Shown: positions 1 to 6,994 of the stretch, one piece after another
Position numbering within the stretch: position 1 is the first letter of the stretch
Layout: the number at the start of each line of letters is the position of its first letter
From: Solirubrobacter pauli
GTDB lineage: Bacteria; Actinomycetota; Thermoleophilia; Solirubrobacterales; Solirubrobacteraceae
Direction: 5' to 3'
DNA: 64,000 nucleotides
Assembly: GCF_003633755.1 (NCBI RefSeq)
Contig: NZ_RBIL01000002.1
Span: 62,001-126,000, forward strand
Position numbers and translations under genes: made by a program
Notes under the pieces: model-generated
What the model was told of the DNA's origin: nothing
Databases searched by the model: none
The model's input: only the letters and a program-made list of their open reading frames with translations

Positions 1-955
1 CGCCCGGGCATGCGGGGATCGGGACGACGTTCGCGGGGCGACGGCTCGTCGTCGATCCGGCGGAGCTCGAGGGCGTCGACGTCGCGGTCGTGGGCGCGCC
101 GTTCGACGACGGCACGTCCAACCGGCCGGGCGCGCGGTACGGCCCGCGGGCGATCCGCGCCGCCGACGACGGCGGTCACGGGGCCGCCCGCACCTCGGCA
201 CGGGGCTCGACCCGTTCGCGTCGTTGGAGGTCGTCGATCACGGCGACTGCGCGGTCGCGCCGGGAGACCTCCGACGCTCGCACGCGCAGCTCGCGGACGT
301 GCTGCGCGGCGTGCTCGCGGCCGGCGCCATGCCGCTCGTCCTCGGCGGCGACCACTCGCTCTCGCTGCCGACGTTGCGGGTGCTGTCCGAGCGGTTCGGC
401 ACCGACGGCTACGCGGTCGTCCACTTCGACACCCACGCCGACACCGCCGCCGAGCTCTACGGCGTGCGGGTGTCGCACGGCACGCCGTTCCGCGTCGCCG
501 TCGAAGAGGGCTACCTCGACGGCCACAACGCCGTCCAACTCGGCCTCCGCGGAACCTGGCCGGGGCCGGACGACTTCGCCTGGATGCGCGAGGCCGGATT
601 CCGCTGGCACACCATGGACGAGATCGACGCCCGCGGCCTGCAGCGCGTCCTCGACGACGCGATCGCGCACGCCGCGAACGCCGCGCCGCGCGTCTACCTC
701 ACGGTCGACGTGGACGTCCTCGATCCGGCGTTCGCGCCCGGGACGGGCACGCCGGAGCCCGGCGGGCTCACCACGCGCGAGCTGCGCGCGGCGCTGCGTC
801 GGGTCGCCTCCGAGCTGGACCTCTGCGCCGCCGACGTCGTCGAGGTGTGCCCGCCGTTCGACGTCGCGGGCATCACGGCGCTCGCCGGCGAGCGGATCGC
901 GCTGGACATCCTCACGGGCATGGCGGCCCGCCGCACCGGCACGTCGTTGAGCTAG
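1..955 (+). pseudogene. Agmatinase/arginase-family ureohydrolase, 5'-partial with a frameshift
   Basis: Ureohydrolases cleave urea from agmatine or related guanidino compounds using two Mn ions. Reading runs in from the left edge in frame 3 with family sequence (PFDDGTSNRPGARYGPRAIR, about 96-158). It continues in frame 2 from about position 182 (GRPHLGTGLDPF) to the TAG at 953. All metal-ligand motifs are in the second frame: GGDHS, DTHAD and DVDVLDP. The two halves join perfectly if one G is added to the GGGG run at 180-183, which restores HGGRPHLG. Either the base was lost in sequencing or the gene is a recent pseudogene. A TTG at 224 could start a shortened product, but it would lack the conserved N-terminal motif. 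Other members of the family use arginine, guanidinobutyrate or proclavaminate, so the substrate is uncertain. Confidence 0.8.
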
Positions 956-971
956 GACGCAGCTTTCGTTA

Positions 972-985
972 CGAACATACGTTCG
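972..985. promoter_or_regulatory. LexA (SOS) box
   Basis: CGAACATACGTTCG matches the Gram-positive/actinobacterial LexA consensus CGAAC-N4-GTTCG exactly and is a near-perfect palindrome. It ends 14 nt before the ATG of the AlkB-like gene, where bound repressor would block transcription or initiation. Known: LexA cleavage in the SOS response releases such sites. Inferred: the AlkB-like gene is damage-inducible. Confidence 0.8.
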
Positions 986-999
986 CTACACTCGACTAC

Positions 1000-1665
1000 A
1001 TGTCCCTCGTCGTCCAGCCTTCGCTGTTTGGAACTTCGGGTCAGCCCGGCCTCGCCGGCCTCGGGGATGCCGTGGAGCGCCGGGAGCTCTCCGACGGCGC
1101 CTGGATCGATCTGCGCCCGGGCTTCATCACCGCGGCGGACGACCTGTTCGACGCGTTGGCCGGCAGCGTCCCGTGGCACGAGGAACGCATGCGCATGTAC
1201 GACAGCACCGTGCGCGTCCCGCGGCTGCTTGCCCGGTACCGGCAGGGCGAGTCGCTGCCGCACCCGGTGCTGGGGGAGGCCCGGTCGGCGCTGAACGCGC
1301 ACTACGCCGACGAGGCCGGCGGCCCGTTCGTCACCGCCGGGCTCTGCCTGTACCGCGACGGCAACGACAGCGTCGCCTGGCACGGAGACCGGATCGCCCG
1401 CGAAAGCCCCGCCGACACCATGGTCGCGATCCTCTCCCTCGGCGCCGTCCGCCCGTTCGCGCTGCGCCCCAAGTCCGGCGGCCCGGGCCTGCGCCTGCAG
1501 ATCGGCCACGGCGACCTCCTGGTCATGGGCGGCAGCTGCCAGCGCACCTGGTTGCACGCGATCCCGAAGACCGCGCGCTGCCTCGGCGCGCGGATCAGCG
1601 TCCAGTTCCGTCCGCAATGGGGCAACGACCTCGGCGGCCGCACCGCGGAGGTGCCGCGCGCATAG
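1000..1665 (+). CDS. AlkB-like 2-oxoglutarate/Fe(II) dioxygenase (alkylated DNA repair)
   Basis: AlkB enzymes oxidatively demethylate 1-methyladenine and 3-methylcytosine in DNA or RNA. The 221-residue product has the expected size. Its iron triad is visible as H128-x-D130 (WHGDRI) and H186 (LHAIPK). R198 and R204 follow in ARISVQFR and should bind 2-oxoglutarate and substrate. The NxYxxGxDxxxWH-type signature is present in modified form as LYRDGNDSVAWHGD. ATG 1000 was chosen because it is the first in-frame start after the LexA box at 972-985; the open frame extends further upstream but runs antisense-like through the agmatinase. A single gene, not coupled to its neighbours. Confidence 0.88.
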   Translation: MSLVVQPSLFGTSGQPGLAGLGDAVERRELSDGAWIDLRPGFITAADDLFDALAGSVPWHEERMRMYDSTVRVPRLLARYRQGESLPHPVLGEARSALNAHYADEAGGPFVTAGLCLYRDGNDSVAWHGDRIARESPADTMVAILSLGAVRPFALRPKSGGPGLRLQIGHGDLLVMGGSCQRTWLHAIPKTARCLGARISVQFRPQWGNDLGGRTAEVPRA

Positions 1666-1814
1666 ACGTCGCGCGTCACAGGTCGCCTCGTACGCGTGAC
1701 GGTGCGGTTGCTTGTCTGACGTCGGGGTAGCGCGCAGCCGCGGTTTGCGCTGACCTACAGCTGCCAAGGGGCGGAGGTCTGGTCCGCCTCGAATCATCGT
1801 CGGGGAGTTACGCG

Positions 1815-3086
1815 ATGAGTTCTGCTCGGACGTTCAGCCGCCGCCGCTTCGTCGGCGTGGCTGCTGGTGTGGCGGGCGCCGCTGCGCTGTCGCCGCGATC
1901 CGCGGTCGCAACGGGTGGCGGTGGTGGTGACGGCGGTGGCCATCACGATGACCACGATCATGGCCACGGCCCAGGGGTCGTGCCCCGGGACCGGATCGGG
2001 GTGCAGCAATGGTCGATCCGCGACGCGATCACCCGCGCCGACGGCTCCGCATCCGGGTACCTGGGCGGTCGCGCGTTCCCGTACGACCCGGCCGACCTGG
2101 GTCCGCTCGTCCCCTTGCCCGGCGGCTTCGCGTCGGTGTTCCGCTACCTCGCCTCGGTCGGGTACCGGGGGTTCGAGTTCTTCAGCTTCGACCAGGGCGC
2201 CAACGGCGCGATCACGACCGAGCAGATCCGGGCGGCGCTCGATCGCGCCGGCCTCGTCGCGGCGGGCAGCCACACGGGCGGCCTGCAGTCCATGATCGAC
2301 CCGACCTACCGGCAGAACGAGATCGCCCGCGCGCGGGTGCTCGGCTACCGGATGATCGGCACCGCCGGCAACCCCGGGCCGGGCTCGCCGCCGTCCGGCC
2401 TCCTGGCCGACTGGAGACGCTGGGCGCAGCAGGCGAACGAGGTCGGCGCCGCGCTCCGGGCGGTCGGCATCAAGTACTTCTTCCACCCGGAGCAGGACTG
2501 GTTCCGGTTCTTCGACGATCCCGCCCACCCGGAGCTCGCCCGCGTCCACCGGATCGACTGGTTCACCGACAACACCGATCCGCGCCTGGTGGCGTTCGAG
2601 CCCGACACGATGCACACGCTCGCGGGCCGTGCCCGCTTCCCCGACCCCGTCGACGGCAGTCTGTTCGACCACAACCGCTGGTACGCGCGGCTGGCCGCCC
2701 AGCGGCGGCTGATCGCGTGGCACATCAAGGACGCGGACCGCATCCCCGTCCCCGCCGCGGGCACGAACCCGTTCACGCAGGAGCACGCCCGCCCGCTGTT
2801 CCCGCTCAACGCGGGCGTCGACGTCGTCTACGTCGGTGAGGGATCGATCGGCAAGGGCTACCCGTGCGACATCGACCCCGCCGTGCTCGGCTTCCCGGAG
2901 ACGTTCAGCCGCTTCCGGCTCTCGGATCCCGGCTGGTTCCACACCGAGTCCGACGCCGGTCCGGGCCCGGCCGCCACCGACCCCGGCCGGTCGCTGCGCT
3001 GGGCGAAGGTCAGCGCCGCGTACATGCTGTCGCTGGCCGGCCGGCGTGGGCACGGCGCGCGCCACTCACGCGCCGCGCGAAGCTAG
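1815..3086 (+). CDS. Tat-exported sugar phosphate isomerase/epimerase-like TIM-barrel protein
   Basis: The 423-residue product begins with a twin-arginine signal (SRRRFVG followed by a hydrophobic Ala-rich stretch, residues about 9-33). It should therefore be exported folded, probably with a metal cofactor. A Gly/His/Asp-rich linker (HHDDHDHGHG, about residues 43-52) follows and could bind metal. The remainder resembles the xylose-isomerase-like AP endonuclease 2 family: GVQQWSIRD near the start, GYRGFEFFSF, and AWHIKDAD as a probable metal-binding strand. ATG 1815 has GGGGAG eight bases upstream. Substrate unknown; exported homologues often act on sugars or inositols. The 149 bases before it hold only GC-rich sequence with a CGTCAC/GTGACG inverted repeat. 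Confidence 0.75.
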   Translation: MSSARTFSRRRFVGVAAGVAGAAALSPRSAVATGGGGGDGGGHHDDHDHGHGPGVVPRDRIGVQQWSIRDAITRADGSASGYLGGRAFPYDPADLGPLVPLPGGFASVFRYLASVGYRGFEFFSFDQGANGAITTEQIRAALDRAGLVAAGSHTGGLQSMIDPTYRQNEIARARVLGYRMIGTAGNPGPGSPPSGLLADWRRWAQQANEVGAALRAVGIKYFFHPEQDWFRFFDDPAHPELARVHRIDWFTDNTDPRLVAFEPDTMHTLAGRARFPDPVDGSLFDHNRWYARLAAQRRLIAWHIKDADRIPVPAAGTNPFTQEHARPLFPLNAGVDVVYVGEGSIGKGYPCDIDPAVLGFPETFSRFRLSDPGWFHTESDAGPGPAATDPGRSLRWAKVSAAYMLSLAGRRGHGARHSRAARS

Positions 3087-3226
3087 CTCGGCCGCCTCGG
3101 GGCGCCGCTCCGGTGGTGCCCCGAGGGGAGCTCTCGATCTCGTCAGTCGAGCGGTCGCCGCGGGTCGGCGGCCCTCGTCCCGATCCGGGCGGTCGCCAAG
3201 CCGCGGTGACCGGGTAGACGACGGAC

Positions 3227-3634
3227 ATGCTTGACGCCACGAACGTCCCCTCCGGCTTTGCGCCACTGACGGACGCGGGCGCGTTCGTCGAGCACGTCGG
3301 CCCGCTCTACGAGCGCGACGGCGTCATCGGCGCGCGAGTCGAGGCTCGCCACCTCAACGTCGCCGGCACCGCCATGGGCGGCTTCCTCGCGACGTTGGTG
3401 GACGTTGCGTTCGGCCGTGCGATTCGTGCCGAAGCGGAGGGCGAGTCGGCCGTGGCCACCGTTTCCCTGACGACGGACTACCTGCGCCCCGGACCGGAAG
3501 GCGCCTGGCTCGAGGTTCATGTGGAGGTCGAACGGCTGACCGGGCGGTTGGCGTTCGGCGACTGCTCCGTGCATGCCGACGGGGACGAGATCGTTCGGGC
3601 CCGCGCAGTCTTCGCCGTGCGCTCGTCGAGCTGA
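3227..3634 (+). CDS. PaaI-type hotdog-fold acyl-CoA thioesterase
   Basis: A 135-residue hotdog protein, the usual length for the PaaI/YdiI group, which hydrolyses acyl- or aryl-CoA thioesters in the cytoplasm. The core is visible as HLNVAGTAMGGFLATLVDVAFG, where the GG turn and following acidic residue (D in LVDVAFG) are typical of the active site. Strands VATVSLTTDYLRP and LEVHVEVERLTGRLAFGDCSV follow. It stands alone between the isomerase-like gene and glpQ, so the context does not reveal the substrate. ATG 3227 is the first start in frame. Confidence 0.8.
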   Translation: MLDATNVPSGFAPLTDAGAFVEHVGPLYERDGVIGARVEARHLNVAGTAMGGFLATLVDVAFGRAIRAEAEGESAVATVSLTTDYLRPGPEGAWLEVHVEVERLTGRLAFGDCSVHADGDEIVRARAVFAVRSSS

Positions 3635-3715
3635 CCAGCCCGTCACGTCCACACCGACGTCGGATTCGCGACGCCACCCTGTCGGCGGCGCATCCGCGGT
3701 CGTAGCTTCCCGTCC

Positions 3716-4816
3716 ATGCATGCACGCCTCATCGCTTCCGGGGTCGCCGGAGCGCTTCTCCTGGGGCTGGCGGCACCCGTTGCCGAAGCCAGCCGAACGC
3801 ACGGGCCCAGGCGAGGTGAGCCGCTCGTCATCGCGCACCGCGGTGCCTCGGCGTACCGGCCGGAGCACACGCTTGCGGCGTACCAGCTGGCGATCGACAT
3901 GGGCGCCGACTACATCGAGCCCGACCTGGTGTCCACCAAGGACGGCGTCCTCGTCGATCGTCACGAGCCCGAGATCTCGGGCACGACCGACGTCGCCTCG
4001 CACCTGGAGTTCGCCGACCGGCGCACGACGAAGGTGCTCGACGGCACGCCCGTGACCGGCTGGTTCACCGAGGACTTCACGCTCGCCGAGCTGAAGACGT
4101 TGCGCGCGATCGAGCGGATCCCGGACCTGCGCCCGGCGAACACGGCGTTCAACGGCCTCTACGAGGTGCCGACGCTGCAGGAGGTGATCGACCTCGCGAA
4201 GCGGGAGGGGGTCGGCATCTACCCGGAGACCAAGCATCCGACGTACTTCGACGCATTGGGCCTGTCGCTCGAGGAGCCGCTGATCCGGACCCTGCGTCGC
4301 AACGGGCTCGACCGGCCCGACTCCGACGTGTTCGTGCAGTCCTTCGAGGTCTCCAACCTGCGGCGGCTGGCTCGTGAGCTCCGTGTGCCGATCGTGCAGC
4401 TCACCAGCGCCACCGGCCGACCGTACGACTTCACCGCCGCCGGGGACCCGCGGACCTATGCCGACCTGACGACGCCGGGCGGGCTGCGCTGGGTCGCGCG
4501 CTATGCGGACGGCATCGGTCCGGACAAGATCCAGATCGTCCCGCGCGACGCCCAGAACCGGATGCTCGCACCCACGTCGCTCGTCAACGACGCGCATCGC
4601 GCGGGCCTTCTCGTCCACCCGTACACCTTCCGGCCGGAGAACACCTTCCTCGCGGCCGAGCACCGCGAGGGCAACCCGGCCAGCCCGGACTTCCTGCGCG
4701 CGCGAGGCAACGAGCCGGCTGAGCTGAAGCTCTTCTTCAAGCTCGGGGTCGACGGCGTCTTCGCCGACAACGCGGACACCGCCGTGGCGGTGCGACGGAA
4801 GGTCTTCGGCGGCTGA
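3716..4816 (+). CDS. glpQ: Secreted glycerophosphodiester phosphodiesterase, GlpQ type
   Basis: Hydrolyses glycerophosphodiesters to glycerol 3-phosphate and an alcohol outside the membrane. The 366-residue product has a signal peptide (residues 1-28, ending near AEA). The GDPD core follows: IAHRGASAYRPEHTL with the catalytic His, ADYIEPDLV with metal-binding Glu/Asp, DRHEPEISGTTDV with the second His, and GIYPETKHP with a further Glu. The length and spacing fit the long periplasmic GlpQ type rather than the short cytosolic UgpQ type. In E. coli GlpQ the segment before the second His reads VVLHDHYLDRVTDV; here it reads LVDRHEPEISGTTDV, a modest divergence. Confidence 0.88.
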   Translation: MHARLIASGVAGALLLGLAAPVAEASRTHGPRRGEPLVIAHRGASAYRPEHTLAAYQLAIDMGADYIEPDLVSTKDGVLVDRHEPEISGTTDVASHLEFADRRTTKVLDGTPVTGWFTEDFTLAELKTLRAIERIPDLRPANTAFNGLYEVPTLQEVIDLAKREGVGIYPETKHPTYFDALGLSLEEPLIRTLRRNGLDRPDSDVFVQSFEVSNLRRLARELRVPIVQLTSATGRPYDFTAAGDPRTYADLTTPGGLRWVARYADGIGPDKIQIVPRDAQNRMLAPTSLVNDAHRAGLLVHPYTFRPENTFLAAEHREGNPASPDFLRARGNEPAELKLFFKLGVDGVFADNADTAVAVRRKVFGG

Positions 4817-4955
4817 TCGAGGGCGACCGAGCCATTCAGGGATCGAGAACGGAATATCGCTGACGTGCCAACTTGACCGCGGCGGGGGTCCCTTGCACGC
4901 TTGTCCCGAAGGGGAACGCGGCGGCCGTGGGTCTGCGCGCGCCGAGTTCGGTAGT

Positions 4956-4974
4956 GGCTCCGACCGACGGAGCC
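4956..4974 (+). promoter_or_regulatory. Hairpin immediately upstream of a Shine-Dalgarno
   Basis: GGCTCCG and CGGAGCC form a 7-bp stem with a 5-base loop, ending a few bases before the strong AGAGGAGG Shine-Dalgarno of the HATPase gene (ATG 4994). It could protect the 5' end of the leader or tune translation. It may alternatively end transcription from glpQ, although no T-tract follows. Confidence 0.35.
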
Positions 4975-4993
4975 GAAGAGGAGGACCAGCCCT

Positions 4994-5932
4994 ATGCGGA
5001 ATGACGAGCGGGCCGTGCTGGCGGTGCGCAAGGCGGCTCGCGGCTTCGAGCCGACCGAGGACGCGGAGCTGCTGACGACGTGTCGCCGGCAGGCCGTGTT
5101 GATCGACGCGCTCATGCGAGCCGTCGGAGACCTGCGCAGCGGCGCGAGCGCGCTCAAGGCCGAGAACGCCGACCTCCGTGCCGAGCGCCGGCGAGGTCAT
5201 CGCGGCGAGGCGGAGGCGGCGGTCGCCGATGCGCCACCAAGCGGCACCCGTGTGGAGGCGCAAGTGCGCCTCGGCGTGCACGCGCCCGCGATGGCGCGCC
5301 GCATCATCGCGGACGCCCTCCGGGACCGCGTCCCGTCCTCGGTGATCGACAACGCCCTGCTGACGATCTCCGAGCTGGTCACCAACAGCGTCTGCCATGG
5401 CCTCTCAGCCGACGGCGGCTCCGCGATCGTGCGGTTGCACCTCACGGACGAGTCGTTGCTTCTCGAGGTGGAGGACCCCGGGCAGGGCGGCCCCGTGCTG
5501 CGGGGGCGACCCAACGCTCGCACCGGTGCGGGCTACGGCCTGCATGTCGTCGGGACGATCAGCGAACGCTGGGGCAGCGAACGCCGCGCCAACGGCGCCA
5601 TGCGCGTCTGGGCGGAGCTGAACGTGACCCCCTCGGTCGACGAGGCCCTCCCGGCCCCGCAGCCGCGCGAGGAGCTGCACGTCGCGCCCGCCGCTCCACG
5701 CACGGGAACCTGGCAGGTGTACCTGGGCACCAAGGATGCGGTGCTCTCCAGCCACGGCAGCGAGACGGACGCCGAACGCGCCGCGCACCAGCACGCGGCG
5801 CTGCACGAGTGCCGCCGCATCGTCGTCCACGACCGGTACTTCCGCACCCGTTCCCTGACGGTTCGCGCGCGGTCCAACACCGATGGGGACCGCCCGATGT
5901 CGTCCGATTCGATCGCGGGCGGCGGTGCCTGA
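4994..5932 (+). CDS. Coiled-coil / HATPase_c switch protein (anti-sigma or SpoIIAB-like)
   Basis: A 312-residue cytoplasmic protein in three parts. Residues about 35-75 form a heptad-rich helix (SALKAENADLRAERRR). Residues about 90-210 form a GHKL ATPase fold with the N-box ISELVTNSVCHG and the G1 box VEDPGQGG, then GYGLHVV as the G2 box. The C-terminal part (TWQVYLGTKDAVLSSHGSE onward) resembles DUF2188-like domains and ends in a Ser/Gly tail. Such single-domain kinases usually sequester sigma factors or phosphorylate anti-anti-sigma proteins. No sigma gene adjoins it, so the partner is unknown. ATG 4994 has a very strong AGAGGAGG nine bases upstream. Confidence 0.75.
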   Translation: MRNDERAVLAVRKAARGFEPTEDAELLTTCRRQAVLIDALMRAVGDLRSGASALKAENADLRAERRRGHRGEAEAAVADAPPSGTRVEAQVRLGVHAPAMARRIIADALRDRVPSSVIDNALLTISELVTNSVCHGLSADGGSAIVRLHLTDESLLLEVEDPGQGGPVLRGRPNARTGAGYGLHVVGTISERWGSERRANGAMRVWAELNVTPSVDEALPAPQPREELHVAPAAPRTGTWQVYLGTKDAVLSSHGSETDAERAAHQHAALHECRRIVVHDRYFRTRSLTVRARSNTDGDRPMSSDSIAGGGA

Positions 5933-5988
5933 TCGCCGCGACGGAATCTGCAGCCGCGGGGTGCAAAGCGGTGGATCGACCGGGCCCG

Positions 5989-6912
5989 TTACCGCCCCGG
6001 CTTCCCGTTCCCGCGGCCGTTTCCGTTGCCGTTGTCGTGTGCGGGGCCTTGCCCCGGCCCGTGGCTTCCGGGCTCCGCGGCAGGAGTGGTCGGAGCGTTC
6101 GCCGCGGGTGGGTTGACGGGTGCGGCAGGGGCCGGTGCGTTCCCGCGGCCGTTGCCGTGCGCGCTCTGGCCGCTGCCGTGGCCGTTGTTGCCGGATCCGC
6201 GGGGCGGTTCCGGACGCGGCGCAGCGTTCGTCGAGGCGGACTGAGGGTTTCCGCGATGGCCGCCCGCGTGCTGGCCTCTGGAGGTCGGCCGCGGAGCGCG
6301 CTCAGCACGAGCGACCGGATCGGCGCGCTGAGCGCTGGGAGAGGACGAGGAGGGAGCGTGCGTGGTCGCGGGCGCAGCGGCGGTCGCGACCGGTGCCGGA
6401 GTGGCCGTCGCGGATGGCCGGCCGGAGGCGGGCGTTCGAACCGACGCGACGTGACGGGACGCGGAGCGCGTCCGGCGGCGCTTTCCCGAGCCCGCCGAGG
6501 GCCGCTTGCCGCGGACAGCGTGCGCCGCCGATGCCGGGCCGCGGTCCTCGATCCGGGGCAGATCGCCGACCATCACCTGGGGCGCCGAAGGAGCAGGGGT
6601 GGAGGACACAACGGGCGGGCGACGGTCCCTGCCGTTCGGGTTCGCCAGGGGCGCCACGTCGGACGCTTCGTCCTGGAGCACGCTCAGCAGCCCGCCGCCG
6701 CTTCCAACCAACGACGCAGCGACCAGGCCGAGCGCCAGCACACTGGCGCACAACGCCGCGCTGACCGTGGCGGCGAGCTTGAGGTCTGATCGCAACACGG
6801 GGGAGACCCGGCGGGGCAGCGAGCGTGCGGATCGGATCACGTGACGGAGCTCCATAGGCTGGGGCGAAGCGGAGGGCGTGGGCGCGAGGACGCCCACGGC
6901 TGTTCTCGGCAT
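5989..6912 (-). CDS. Membrane-anchored protein with long low-complexity extracellular tail
   Basis: Function not recognised. A basic N-terminus (RSARSLPRRVSPVLRSDLK) leads into one transmembrane segment (AATVSAALCASVLALGLVAA). About 220 residues rich in Pro, Ala, Ser, Thr, Arg and Gly/Asn follow, ending in an Asn-Gly repeat region (GNGRGN, NGNGNGRGNGKPGR). This is the pattern of a wall-spanning or surface-exposed disordered protein. The start is uncertain: GTG 6918, ATG 6912 and ATG 6855 (MELRHVIR) are all in frame, and none has a convincing Shine-Dalgarno. Coding status is supported by the clean membrane anchor and the long open frame, but low complexity weakens the case. Confidence 0.5.
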   Translation of the reverse strand: MPRTAVGVLAPTPSASPQPMELRHVIRSARSLPRRVSPVLRSDLKLAATVSAALCASVLALGLVAASLVGSGGGLLSVLQDEASDVAPLANPNGRDRRPPVVSSTPAPSAPQVMVGDLPRIEDRGPASAAHAVRGKRPSAGSGKRRRTRSASRHVASVRTPASGRPSATATPAPVATAAAPATTHAPSSSSPSAQRADPVARAERAPRPTSRGQHAGGHRGNPQSASTNAAPRPEPPRGSGNNGHGSGQSAHGNGRGNAPAPAAPVNPPAANAPTTPAAEPGSHGPGQGPAHDNGNGNGRGNGKPGR

Positions 6913-6994
6913 CAACACCGGATCCCTGAAGCTGCGCTTCTTCTCGACGACGAGTGCGGCCGGAGCACCCAGGCCCCGGCCGCACCCGCACCGC

